Below are positions 6,439 to 15,700 of a stretch of DNA of 25,371 bases, piece after piece. The translations under genes were made by a program, and so were the position numbers. The stretch is taken from positions 1-25,371 of the IMG/VR virus record IMGVR_UViG_3300006929_000113; one strand, given 5' to 3'. Under the pieces are notes generated by a model. The model had not been told where the DNA came from. It worked only from the letters and a program-made list of their open reading frames with translations, and did not search any database. The number at the start of each line of letters is the position of its first letter. The first letter of the stretch is position 1. This DNA comes from a virus.

Positions 6439-7368
6439 TTAGAGGCTTGATGAGCTTTCTACACGCTGGAGGCAATCTTCACGGAAGCGGCCATATCCAA
6501 CGAGGTGGTACCAGCCCACTGACACGAACCTGCGAAGGTAGTCAGTTGTTGGTCCGTACACAATTTGTGGTTGTTCACCGAAGCCGGGGGCACGAGAGAA
6601 CGCTTTTGCGAGAGCCTGACGGCCCGCAATCACAGTGTCGTATACGTCGATACCAGCAGCACCAGCACCAGCTTGGATGTTAGCGCGAGGGTTCTCAATG
6701 AACTCTACGCCACCCCATGTGCCGATTGAACCGTTGCGGACAGCTTGGCTGTCTTGACGGATCTGGTAAGCAATTACGTCAGTAACCGCAGTTTGGCTAC
6801 GAAGGTCAAACGCTACGTTAGGATGAATCATTCCAACGTAGTTGCCGTTCTCGAAGCCCGGAGCGGACTTGTCACGCAGCTTTGCGGCAGCGGTACGAGT
6901 CTGATCTGCTGTAATCGTGTCAGCGGCAATAATGTTGACGGTAGCTGCACGACCCGCAGGCAGAATGTCGTTTGTTCCACCGGCTGCGATAGCAGCAACA
7001 ACCTGATCGAGCGAGTCAACCATGTTGTAACCGATAACGTTTGCAGCGTCAGCGTCAACGTTCAAGAACGAAGTTCCACGGAGCTTTGCAGTTGTTTCGA
7101 CAGCGTTACCGTACTCTGAAAGAGAAACAGTAACAGTCGTGTCACCGAGAGCAACAGGAGTTACGTCTGTTGCTTCAACGAGTGCCGCTGTAGCCGCTGT
7201 CATGTTGTTGTAAATATCAAATGTGACGCTTGCGCCGTTGTGTGTCTGCGCTGTTGACCGAACGTCTGCGATCATTTCGTATAAAGGGTTGGAGCGAAGG
7301 GCGAAGTACGCCATCTGCTCAAATGCACCGGTTGAGGAAGATACTGAACCGGTTCCTGTCATTGCCAT
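6439..7368 (-). CDS. Major capsid protein, N4-gp56 family
   Basis: 309 aa, the shell-forming HK97-fold subunit. Family features include an N-terminal segment followed by SNPLYEMIADVR, a DVTPVALGDTTVTVSLSEYG motif with NAVETTAKLRG after it (about 68-105), a central helix, the stretch GNYVGMIHPNVAFDLRSQT (about 175-193), then GTWGGVEFIENPRA and DVYDTVIAGRQALAKAFSR. The VTLSEYGNAV and IHPDVAxDLR signatures are diagnostic for the N4-gp56 family. The gene follows the scaffold-like gene and is followed by a hairpin terminator, the classic placement for the most highly expressed virion gene. An AGGA Shine-Dalgarno lies about seven bases before ATG 7368. Length is slightly short for the family but complete at both ends. 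Confidence 0.92.
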   Translation of the reverse strand: MAMTGTGSVSSSTGAFEQMAYFALRSNPLYEMIADVRSTAQTHNGASVTFDIYNNMTAATAALVEATDVTPVALGDTTVTVSLSEYGNAVETTAKLRGTSFLNVDADAANVIGYNMVDSLDQVVAAIAAGGTNDILPAGRAATVNIIAADTITADQTRTAAAKLRDKSAPGFENGNYVGMIHPNVAFDLRSQTAVTDVIAYQIRQDSQAVRNGSIGTWGGVEFIENPRANIQAGAGAAGIDVYDTVIAGRQALAKAFSRAPGFGEQPQIVYGPTTDYLRRFVSVGWYHLVGYGRFREDCLQRVESSSSL

Positions 7369-7411
7369 GATGAAGTCCTAAGGGGAGAGGGACTCCGTGT
7401 CAGTGGCTAAC

Positions 7412-7873
7412 TCAGGTAGTTGCGTTCCAAAGATAACCCTCAGACTCCATTAAAGCCTTCAGTTCCTCTGGGGAATTTGTTGCTTTAATTCTTGCGTCTA
7501 AATCAGGATTACTTACCGGGTCGCCTCCCTCACCTGCCATAGCTATACGCTTCTCGGCCATGAGTTCAGCATCGTACCGTACGGGTGTGTCAGGCTGTGC
7601 GGCTGGTTCGCCGTTAAGAAACCCTGCTGCCGTAGCTTCCGCTGCGATAGCTTCGGGAGTCAATTCGCCTTCGTACCCTTTAACAAAGTAGCTGACCTTA
7701 CTGTCATCAGGATCTAATCCTGCTGACCGGAAAGCGTCTCGCCGTTCATATTGAGCGAGCTTTGCTTCAGCTTCGGTTGCTCTACCTTCGAGTTCCCGTC
7801 GCCAATTCGGTTTCGACTCGGATGGACTGTCAACTTCGAGTTCGTCACTTTCGACGGAATCGTTGTCTGTCAT
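7412..7873 (-). CDS. Capsid scaffold-like protein
   Basis: 153 aa, acidic, placed directly before the major capsid gene. It has a disordered acidic N-terminus (MTDNDSVESDELEVDSPSES), then a helix with RRELEGRATEAEAKLAQYER (about 25-44), then RDAFRSAGLDPDDSKVSYFV with KGYEGELTPEAIAAEATAAG following. Scaffolding proteins of actinobacteriophages often show an acidic tail plus coiled coil plus an 'F-x-x-AGIDPxDxKxxYFVKGYxGELTPEAI' segment, which this fits. It would line the prohead during assembly and leave before DNA packaging. AGGTGA stands about eight bases before ATG 7873. Its promoter is uncertain because the upstream gene lies on the other strand. Confidence 0.78.
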   Translation of the reverse strand: MTDNDSVESDELEVDSPSESKPNWRRELEGRATEAEAKLAQYERRDAFRSAGLDPDDSKVSYFVKGYEGELTPEAIAAEATAAGFLNGEPAAQPDTPVRYDAELMAEKRIAMAGEGGDPVSNPDLDARIKATNSPEELKALMESEGYLWNATT

Positions 7874-7968
7874 TTGTCACTCACCTGACCTGTACGCATC
7901 TTGGCGGTGGTACCGAAGATGGAGGTTTTGTTGGTAGCTCTCCCCAGAGGGGCCAATCAACATTTATT

Positions 7969-7998
7969 AGGATACATCACTTTGTTTCACAAATGCAA
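7969..7998 (-). promoter_or_regulatory. Weak candidate promoter for scaffold and capsid genes
   Basis: On the minus strand TTGCAT (7998-7993), an 18-base spacer and TATCCT (7974-7969) could restart transcription of scaffold and capsid after the plus-strand gene at 8059-8529. Matches to the sigma-70 consensus are only about four of six in each box, and the TG is not correctly spaced. Read-through from the right is an equal alternative. Confidence 0.25.
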
Positions 7999-8001
7999 GA
8001 T

Positions 8002-8030
8002 TTGACAGCGTGTAATACATGTGATATGAT
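8002..8030 (+). promoter_or_regulatory. Near-consensus extended -10 promoter for the plus-strand gene
   Basis: TTGACA at 8002-8007 is a perfect -35. After a 17-base spacer comes TATGAT at 8025-8030 (-10), preceded by TG at 8022-8023 (TGATATGAT). This is the strongest promoter by eye in the window. Transcription would start near 8037, giving a leader of about 20 bases containing GAAAGGGAG before the ATG at 8059. Confidence 0.85.
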
Positions 8031-8058
8031 GTTGTCACTCACTACGAAAGGGAGAACA

Positions 8059-8529
8059 ATGGTTCAAGTTGAACTTACTCATGCAGCAGCGAAATGGATG
8101 GATGCCATCTTTGACGACCTCACAGGCAAGTGGCTTGCTAGGCAAGATGGGTGTGAAGTCAATGGAGGCAGCCCTCTGTTAGAAGCGTGGGCGCTTGCCG
8201 AAGCAAGGCATCACTACGGAGAAATGCCCGACGTGAAATGGATAAAGAGCGTCGGCAAAAAGGACATCTTTGAAGCTACCGAAAAAGCGGTAGAGGCCAT
8301 GATTGCCGAACTCGAATACTGGGAAGGATATTGCGCTGACCTTTCATGGGCTGGAGATGCCACCCCGTTGGAGGCAAGCAACTGGTCACGGTCATGCAGG
8401 TCGAACCATAAAAAGATGCAAGCTGCGTTAGACCAACACCGACAAGAAGAAATAGATTACGTCAGAGAGATGTCGGCTCGGATGAACACGTTGGGCGCGA
8501 AAATTTATCGACAAATAGTGAACGGCTAA
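8059..8529 (+). CDS. Lone plus-strand gene (moron-like), unknown function
   Basis: 156-aa soluble, mostly helical protein beginning MVQVELTHAAAKWMDAIFDD. I do not recognise the family. It is rich in Trp, Ala, Glu and Lys, has scattered Cys (32, 92, 114) and no membrane segment or obvious catalytic motif; residues about 67-92 and 111-156 look like long helices. The frame is open far upstream, but ATG 8059 is chosen because a near-consensus promoter ends at 8030 and AGGGAG lies six bases before the ATG. A strong terminator follows 13 bases after the stop. The gene is opposite to all surrounding structural genes, the hallmark of a moron, an autonomously expressed cargo gene. Superinfection exclusion, host modulation or anti-defence roles are possible but unproven. 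Confidence 0.82.
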   Translation: MVQVELTHAAAKWMDAIFDDLTGKWLARQDGCEVNGGSPLLEAWALAEARHHYGEMPDVKWIKSVGKKDIFEATEKAVEAMIAELEYWEGYCADLSWAGDATPLEASNWSRSCRSNHKKMQAALDQHRQEEIDYVREMSARMNTLGAKIYRQIVNG

Positions 8530-8542
8530 CTAGTCGAGGAGT

Positions 8543-8580
8543 GAACCCCTCAGCTACGGCTGGGGGGTTCTTTCTTTTTT
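8543..8580 (+). terminator. Rho-independent terminator with UACG tetraloop
   Basis: A 12-bp stem (8543-8554 with 8559-8570, one wobble pair) closes a TACG loop as C(UACG)G, an unusually stable tetraloop, and is followed by TTTCTTTTTT (8571-8580). It ends the plus-strand gene's transcript exactly where the convergent 470-aa gene's stop lies (8579-8581). On the minus strand there is no T-tract, so it should not stop the late operon. Confidence 0.92.
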
Positions 8581-9991
8581 ACTCAGCTTCACCCAACGTT
8601 GTAATACCCGAAGCAGTAGCCAACGCACCACTACGCCCACGGAAACCAGTAGCCCGTTCCTCACGACGACGACGCATCGCAGTCACATCATCCCCCTCTA
8701 ACCCAAACTCGGCACTAGCAATATCGCTAGCAGTCAACGCCTCATCCTCACCCAAAATAGTGTCAGTCAAAGCACGCCGCTGCCCAAGACGCTGCTGAAT
8801 TTCACGTCGCTGCACATTCTCTTTCTGCAACGCCTCAGCCGTTTCAACATCCAACGCAGCCCCAACTGTTTGACGAGAAGCCGCAGCTAAACCAGCGGAC
8901 TCCAACTGCCGTCGATCCTCAAAGATCGTTTCCGCTCGTGTCGGGTCAAGATAGTAAGCCGTTAAATCCCCGTCACTAATGTTGTAGAACTCAGTCAACA
9001 AACGGCGTGTCTCTTGGTCGGCGCTATCTCTAGCTGTTTCCGCTAACGTCACTCGTTCTTGGAACTCTTGGGGAGACACATCGCCAGCTATCCACTGGTC
9101 GAAATCTTCTGGTGCGTCATGGAACGTCGCCGGAAGTTTCGCTGCCTGCATAATGCTTCGATACTGGCGTTCAATATTAAGATACTCAGTTTCGCTAATA
9201 GCAGGTAAACCTAGTTCTCGTCGTTGCGCCATCCCCGGAAACCGGGCTTTGTATTCGTCGGTTGTGCGTATACGCATCGCTAACGCTGTAGGAGATTCTC
9301 CTCGTACCAGTTCAGCGTTCAACGTTTCGGCAAGCCTAGGGTCGAGTCCGAAGTCAGCTACAAGCCCAGCAAGAATTTCTCTCGCTGATTGAAGGTTCGC
9401 TTCAGCGGCTGCTTCCGCAGCTTGTTTCTGGCTTAACGTCCATTCCTTAAACGCATTAATCGTTTCTTGATTGGAGTCATCGTCGCCATCGTCCTTAACG
9501 ATTGCCGCTGGCCCCGTCAAAAGACCCAACGCCTCATTACCGCTAATGACTGACCCACGGTCAGCTAAATAATCTTCTAACGCTTTTTGGCTAACATCCC
9601 CCCAAGCCCCATCTACCCCATCACCTTCAGGACCAAATTTCCCTAAATCGTAGCCAGCATCAACCAACATTTGTTGGACACCTTTGACATCTTCACTACG
9701 TTCTGCGAACCCAGTCCCAACATCAAAGCCAGTTAATTCATCGGGAACGTCTTGCAACCCTTCAATGTTTGTTGCACGAGTAGCACCGAACAAACTACTA
9801 GCCGTGTTATCGACAGTTATTTTGCCTTTATCGTCCCGTACAACAGTTCCACCTTTATACGGATTTTCTTTACTGCCACTTCCCGAATCTACTTGCGTAA
9901 TTTGGCCGACTTCTAAAGCGGTGTCATAGCCTTCTTGACCGGGGAAAACTTGTACCCAAGTATTATCTTCGTTGACTATAACCTTTGCCAT
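8579..9991 (-). CDS. Virion-associated protein with peptidoglycan-binding-like segment
   Basis: 470 aa. The N-terminus contains beta-like segments (VIVNEDNTWVQVFPGQEG). Residues about 100-145 resemble a PG_binding_1 fold (DVKGVQQMLVDAGYDLG ... DGVDGAWGDVSQKALEDYL). The rest is helical: ARFPGMAQRRELGLPAISET (about 250-270), then YRSIMQAAKLPATFHDAPED and WIAGDVSPQEFQERV, LTEFYNISDGDLTAYYLDP, and a charged C-terminus with GLEGDDVTAMRRRREERATG. The 'RREAGLPPIS-x-x-EY ... LP-x-x-F ... W-x-x-x-DVSP-x-E' order recurs in structural proteins of actinobacteriophage-like genomes. A role at the tail tip or as an ejected protein touching the cell wall is inferred. It starts as TAATG with the upstream gene. 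Confidence 0.72.
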   Translation of the reverse strand: MAKVIVNEDNTWVQVFPGQEGYDTALEVGQITQVDSGSGSKENPYKGGTVVRDDKGKITVDNTASSLFGATRATNIEGLQDVPDELTGFDVGTGFAERSEDVKGVQQMLVDAGYDLGKFGPEGDGVDGAWGDVSQKALEDYLADRGSVISGNEALGLLTGPAAIVKDDGDDDSNQETINAFKEWTLSQKQAAEAAAEANLQSAREILAGLVADFGLDPRLAETLNAELVRGESPTALAMRIRTTDEYKARFPGMAQRRELGLPAISETEYLNIERQYRSIMQAAKLPATFHDAPEDFDQWIAGDVSPQEFQERVTLAETARDSADQETRRLLTEFYNISDGDLTAYYLDPTRAETIFEDRRQLESAGLAAASRQTVGAALDVETAEALQKENVQRREIQQRLGQRRALTDTILGEDEALTASDIASAEFGLEGDDVTAMRRRREERATGFRGRSGALATASGITTLGEAE

Positions 9992-12012
9992 TAGCCTATA
10001 GCTCCAAACATTCTCGCTATCTGAGAAGCCGCATCATACGCAGCATCCCTAGCATTATCCGTATACTGCCACTCCGGCGTAGACCGCAACGTGCGCCCAA
10101 ACTCGGCACGAGTCATCGGACGAGCCAACCCATCAGAACTCCAATCCGTTCCAACAAGCTGATCGTACAAACCTTTATCCCCACCTAAGAAATCAACTTT
10201 ACGTTCTAACAAGTTTTCTGCTTCTTTAGCGTAAGAAGCAAAATACATTTTCGGGGTGTACCCCTGATCTATCAACGAAGCCAACGCAGGGTTATCTGCT
10301 TTAGCTTGCGCTCGTATGCCAGCTTCTATTTCTTCAACCGTGGTTTGACCTAGATACACTCGTCGGGCTGCGTTGTCTAAATCTTCGTCAGTCCACGTTG
10401 TCATGTATTGGGCTGCGTCATCACGGATATCGTTGCGAGTTACCTCAAAACGGCCCTCATCGCTATCGTACAATTCTTGTAAATACTTGCCGCCCTCCTC
10501 AACAGTCCGAACAAACTGTTCCCGAATTTCGTAAGTATCAAAACCCATGCTCTTAGCTTCAAACGCAAGATTCCAAAGAGCCTCATCATCCAAATCCAAA
10601 CCTAAACGTTCAGCCTCACGACGAATCTGATCCATCTCATCGTCAAGAAGGGCACGCTGGTTAGCGTTAGAATCAGCCCACGTTTGGTTAACTTCCCCAC
10701 CTTCGCCGTACCATTGGGATTGCCATTTCCTGCGTTCCGGCTCAGTTTGGTTATACCATTCCGTTTGCAGGAACATCCCTTTAATTTGGTTCGTGTCAGT
10801 TATACCGTTCTGATCGATGTAAGCCATCACGTTGTCAACGGTGACCATGTTCCCTGAACCCGGCGGCACTTCAACTTCAGCGGTTAACTGGCCCTCGGGA
10901 AGTTGGAGAAGGAAACCAGCCATTGAGAAATTGTCAATAATGTATTGGCGAGTGTCCTCGTCTAAGCCTTCCGGGTCGGGGTCACCCCCCGTTCCACCCC
11001 CACCAGAAACAGGCGGTCCGAACTCGGGCACCGTTTGGCTTTCATCGGTAACTCTGTCAATAAAACTTTCTTGGAGTTCCTCCGCCTCGATTCGATCAGC
11101 TTCTTCTAGCTTTTCTCCCAAAGGATCACCCGGCGGCCCCTGAGTGCCACCCCGACTATCTAAGCCTTCCCGTATACGTTCAGATTCCGATAACTCTGTC
11201 CCAGCAGAAAGAGGCTCAACATCGAGTTCACCGGGAGAAGGTTGTCTGGCCTCAGCCCGTACAGCATCTTCATCTCGACGTTCCAACTCCTCAATTTTTC
11301 TTAAAAGAGGCAGCCGCCCTTCAACAGATTTTTCAACTTCAACCCGACGCCCGTCTACCCATTCCTTCGTAGTTTCAACTTCCGTAACAGCTTTAAGTTC
11401 ATCCTTAAAACCGTTTTCCCACATCCATTCCAAGGCATCTTCGTCGCTAGCATTTTCATCCCATGACCGGATGCGCTCCCTTAATTCTTCTCGTTCAGGT
11501 GAAGGAGATCCAGATGCTTCACCAGATTCTTTCCTCAGAGGAACGAGCTTTGTTTCTAAATCTTCAACTTTTGTACCCAGTTCATCAACTTCATTATTAG
11601 TTTCCTCGAACTGGTTTTCCAAAGAAACAAGAATGCTGTTACGCCGCAATTTTTGTTTGCGTAACTCTCTTATTTCTTCTCTTTCTTTTTCTGAGTCACC
11701 AGACTTAAACTTCGGGTAACCGGGGACTGTTTCGCCCCAAATCTTTTTGTAAGCCGTGTTGACTTGGTTCCAACTAAGAACTTCGTTTTGGTACCGAGAT
11801 ATTAACTGCTCAGTTGCTTTTCGTTTAGATTCAAGATCAGCAACCTCAGATTCCGCTTGTTCTTTTTCTTTATCTAAATCTCGGATAACATCGACACGAG
11901 CTTCTTGCTCTTTATCAAACGCTTTATCTAATTCGGTTCTCTTTTTTTCTAACGATTCTCGCGCTTTGTCGTACGCTTCTCTTAGTTTTGTTTGGGCGGT
12001 TTCTTCTGCCAT
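9991..12012 (-). CDS. Large coiled-coil virion protein (probable internal/ejection protein)
   Basis: 673 aa. Residues about 1-165 are a long charged coiled coil (MAEETAQTKLREAYDKARES and similar heptads, a break near GETVPGYPKF at 93-102, then renewed heptads). About 166-345 is charged and low-complexity, ending in a Gly-rich linker (VSGGGGTGGDPDPEG). The C-terminal third is helical with YMTTWTDEDLDNAARRVYLG, DQGYTPKMYFASYAKEAENL and MTRAEFGRTLRSTPEWQYTD segments, a pattern I associate with structural proteins in phages that carry N4-gp56-type capsids. No enzyme motif is visible. It is coupled by TGATG to the gene before and TAATG to the gene after. A component of an ejectosome or portal-proximal core is the best guess. 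Confidence 0.7.
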   Translation of the reverse strand: MAEETAQTKLREAYDKARESLEKKRTELDKAFDKEQEARVDVIRDLDKEKEQAESEVADLESKRKATEQLISRYQNEVLSWNQVNTAYKKIWGETVPGYPKFKSGDSEKEREEIRELRKQKLRRNSILVSLENQFEETNNEVDELGTKVEDLETKLVPLRKESGEASGSPSPEREELRERIRSWDENASDEDALEWMWENGFKDELKAVTEVETTKEWVDGRRVEVEKSVEGRLPLLRKIEELERRDEDAVRAEARQPSPGELDVEPLSAGTELSESERIREGLDSRGGTQGPPGDPLGEKLEEADRIEAEELQESFIDRVTDESQTVPEFGPPVSGGGGTGGDPDPEGLDEDTRQYIIDNFSMAGFLLQLPEGQLTAEVEVPPGSGNMVTVDNVMAYIDQNGITDTNQIKGMFLQTEWYNQTEPERRKWQSQWYGEGGEVNQTWADSNANQRALLDDEMDQIRREAERLGLDLDDEALWNLAFEAKSMGFDTYEIREQFVRTVEEGGKYLQELYDSDEGRFEVTRNDIRDDAAQYMTTWTDEDLDNAARRVYLGQTTVEEIEAGIRAQAKADNPALASLIDQGYTPKMYFASYAKEAENLLERKVDFLGGDKGLYDQLVGTDWSSDGLARPMTRAEFGRTLRSTPEWQYTDNARDAAYDAASQIARMFGAIG

Positions 12013-12767
12013 CAGCCAAGTCCTAACGCTGCACGTACCAGATTAGAACTTTTCGACATCGAAATCGCTGCCTTCTGCCTCGGATCAGCTATGTCAGCCT
12101 GACGTTCGATAACCCCTAAACGATCAAACGTCTCAAACATGCCGCTTTGTTCCGCTGTCGCAAACTCCACTTCTGCTGCACGCACCGCATCAAACGCCGC
12201 ACGCTTCTCAGCATCAGTAGGTTTCCTACCCAGAACAGAAGCCCAACTCGCTTCCACACTACGATCTACCGCTGAACGAGGAGTAACCCCGTATGTGTCA
12301 ACTCGTTCAGATTTAAGATACTTTTCTTTAGCTGCCTCTATGTCCGCTAAACTCAACTCCCCAGCGAAACGATCTTCCAACGTAGGCACGCCTTCCATCC
12401 CTTCGGCCTCCCCCCATTCAAATTCCAGACTGGCTTGTTTAGAAGCGTTACCTAAAGCGTTAACAAAATTGTCTAAATCTGCTATTTCATCCATCGTGTC
12501 AACAACGCCATAAAATCCTTCAACCCACAACGCTTCTTGCAGCGCCTCTTTCTCGGCATCGTCTAAACCAATCACATACGCTTGAAGGTCACCCGTAGTA
12601 AACACTGGCCCAAGGATTTCTCTTTGAAGATCCCGGTCTGGGCCACCTCCAGCCGCTGGCATATCTACATAAGTATTAGGTTGTTGACCTATAACAAAGT
12701 TAGTGCCACTAATAGCTTGACTGTTGGGGTTTATTCCGTATTTAGTGAATTGTTGATTTATCGTCAT
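12012..12767 (-). CDS. Virion-operon protein of unknown function
   Basis: 251 aa, helical and acidic. It opens MTINQQFTKYGINPNSQAIS and has a Tyr/Pro-rich start, then GDLQAYVIGLDDAEKEALQE, LADLDNFVNALGNASKQAS, SWASVLGRKPTDAEKRAAFD (about 174-193) and a final SSNLVRAALGLG. The 'VLGRxPTDAEKxAA' helix resembles short repeats seen in some phage structural proteins, but I cannot assign a family. It is linked to the 1807-aa gene by an ATGA overlap and to the 673-aa gene by TGATG, so the three are probably made in fixed ratio and could assemble together. Confidence 0.65.
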   Translation of the reverse strand: MTINQQFTKYGINPNSQAISGTNFVIGQQPNTYVDMPAAGGGPDRDLQREILGPVFTTGDLQAYVIGLDDAEKEALQEALWVEGFYGVVDTMDEIADLDNFVNALGNASKQASLEFEWGEAEGMEGVPTLEDRFAGELSLADIEAAKEKYLKSERVDTYGVTPRSAVDRSVEASWASVLGRKPTDAEKRAAFDAVRAAEVEFATAEQSGMFETFDRLGVIERQADIADPRQKAAISMSKSSNLVRAALGLG

Positions 12768-15700
12768 TGCGAATTAACCGCCCATGTATTGCGTTCTATA
12801 TTATCCGAGTCGAAGTAACGGTCGAAGATTGCACTGAACTGCGGATTGGTACGCAGATCCGTACGAATAGCATCCCACAAATCTTCAAGGTCTTGATTGT
12901 TTCGGTTCTTCAAAGAAGCATTATCAGCATCGCCACTAGCTTTCCAACGACGATCAAGTTCTTCTTCAATCATTTGACGAGCATCCAAATACTCCTCAAT
13001 TTGAGGCATCTCTGGACGGTACGCAAAATCTTCCGACTCCACTACCTCACGGAACCCTTGAACAATTTTGGCTGATTCAAGAGGGTCACGAGCAGCGTTG
13101 TACGCTTGCCACCACAACGGATGCTCCACCCGAATTTCAGCTTTGGCGGCTTCTAACAGGTTCCGTAAATCATTGTTGCTGTTAGCACGCAAACTAGCTG
13201 AACCGTTTTGTTGACCACGGCGATCAAGTTCTTCGTACACAAGGTCACGAACTTCAGACCACTTAGCCCAACCCCGGTTCTCTTGGGGCTTACGCAAAAT
13301 TTCTTCAGGCGTTGCTCGTTCACGTCGCCCTTCAGCTATCTCAGTTTTATACACCGCATAGTTAAACTCAAACTGAACATCGTCGGCTCCGACTTTTCCG
13401 ATAACGAAATCTTTAAGGAGAGGATGGTTGTCAGCGAAGTCTTGGTGTTCCCGATACTTTTCTTCGCCTTTCAGTGTGCCTGAAGCTACGCCTCGGATCA
13501 TGGTGCGGCGTGCAGTTAACGCAAAGAACTCCTCGCCTTTTTCGTTAAGAAGCCAATCGTTTGCTTCGTCAAATCCTTCGTTTTCTACTTTCTTGCGGTA
13601 ACCGTCAATCACGTCATGGTAAGGAGATTGAAGCGAGAACGACATTGGTATAGCTAGCCCAGCTAACGCACGAACTTTTAGCAAATCACTTGTTCGGCGT
13701 TCTGCTTCTTTACTGAAGTTGTCTATCATTTCTTCAGTAATCATGGCGTTGCCGTTTTCGGTGTATGTGATCGCTAAATCGACAGCGACTTGCGCCAACA
13801 TCTTTTGACGTTCAGCGGTATCAAAATATGCGCCTTGCAACCGCCGTACAAACGTAGGTTCAATTTGTTGAGCTATCCGCCCAAGTACATTAGTTCCTTC
13901 AGATGCTCCATAAGGAAGCATCCAGTCAAGCGTGTCTTGCAACCCCGGATTTTTAATAACTGCTTCACTAGCAAGCGAAGTTACTACTGGCCCAAAGCCG
14001 GGTAGCCCAGCAGAAATCATGGACATTGAAGTGGGGTTAAGTTTGAGACTTGTAAAACCGAGTTCGCCTAGTTTTCCAAACGTTCTCATGCCAAGGATTT
14101 CTGAATCAAGTAATCCTTCTGGCAGTCGATAAATGAAACGTTTGTTACCTTCTTCGTCCTCACCTTCAAGAGCTTTGAAGTAGCGGATTCCTCTGGCAAC
14201 AAACACAGGGTTTTTGACAGCTAAACCAGCCCAGTTAGTTATTACTTCTTGCCATGCCCCGTAGAACGGCATGATGGTGCCAACCATTTCTTCAAAGCGG
14301 CCTCGTTCAGCGAGATCGTAAAGAAGGGATCGGGTTTCTTTTATTCCTTGACGGCGAGCAGCATCTTCAATTCTTTTTAAACGGTCAGGAGTTAAACTGT
14401 ACGTGCCATCAGCGTTGCGGTATGTCTGCGCTCGGCGTGCAACTTCTCGCCTGTATACGCCAGCAAACACGGTGCTTCGAGACAAGTTATCTACGGTGTC
14501 AGTACCCCATGCTTGCATGATGTTGTCAATGCCTTTTTTGGCTTTATTAAAAACACCGGCGCTTTCTATGCTGTCAATAATTTCGGAAGAAGCAGGAATT
14601 TCACCAAATTGGTTGAAACGTTCGTTGCCCATCCCTCGTATTTCTTCTATGCCCCCCATGACGCTTCGTTCCCCAAGCGGAATGTCTGATTGAGTGTGCT
14701 TTTTAATAAGAGGCACAATGTCTTGATTCCAAGAAATATCTTCACCTCTAGCTAGTTTGTTTCGTACCGGAGCAAAAATATCTTCTACTTCACCTACAGA
14801 AACCGTAGGAAGAATGTTGTCTATTTCGGTTCGAGTACCTTCCACCCAGTGGCGGATAGTGTCAACACTTTCCATGTGTTCTGGCATTGCATCTCGCAGG
14901 CGTGCAGCGTTATCACTTTGCAACCACCGCACAATGCCTTCATCGCTAGTCCCCTTCCAAAATAAACGAGTGTAATCTTGGAACTCGTTACCCCATTCTT
15001 CCCCTTTGGGTTTCCATTGCTTGTTGACAGTATCGTCGTACCCTGTGCTAAATACTCGTGAGTTCGGATCGTTTACATAATTCTCAAATTTGATGTGAGT
15101 TCGTTGCGTCAAATTCTGTTGAACTGCAACTTTACTTTGCTGATTTATACTGTTCGCTACTGCTCGGTTAGAAGCATTAGCAGTCAACGCACGTTTGTTC
15201 ATGTCAACGTCGTAAGGCCTATCACCAAACTCGTTGGCAAATTTATAGCCACCCATGTAGTAGCCGCCAACACGAGCATCGTTCATTAACTGACCAACTC
15301 GGTCAAAGTTAACTAACGCAGCCGAACGATCAGCTTCATCTACTTTGCCGTAAATACGGTCAAGATTACGACGTTCCCTTTTCAACGATTCTCGTTGACG
15401 GCGATCTGGGGTAAGACTACGACTGTTGCGAATGCGACGCCCACCCAAAAGGGTCTTAGATTGCATTTCTAAAAGCTCGGCAGCTTTCTTCAAATCTTCT
15501 ACTCGGGTAGCAGCGTCCGCCGGACTTAACGTATCAGTAGGGTCAGCGCCCCGACGAGTAAGTTCTTCTATCTCGTCACCAAGTTGAACCTTAGCTATGT
15601 CCCGTAACTGGTACCCAAAGTTTTGGCCGATTTCTCTAACAGCCAATTTCTGCATAGATTTACGGGCATACAACCCGTACATTCCTGCGGCAGCAAGACC

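Noticed and set aside
7935-7956. Small inverted repeat CCCC-AGA-GGGG before the scaffold gene
   Set aside because: Only four base pairs and no T-tract on either strand; too weak for a terminator call.
7762-8058. Upstream extension of the plus-strand 156-aa gene
   Set aside because: It overlaps the scaffold gene on the other strand and lies upstream of a near-consensus promoter; the codons there mirror the scaffold frame.
11144-11719. Long Ser-rich open frame on the plus strand
   Set aside because: Antisense shadow of the charged coiled-coil gene; low-complexity Ser/Arg composition is the reverse complement of Glu/Arg/Leu codons.
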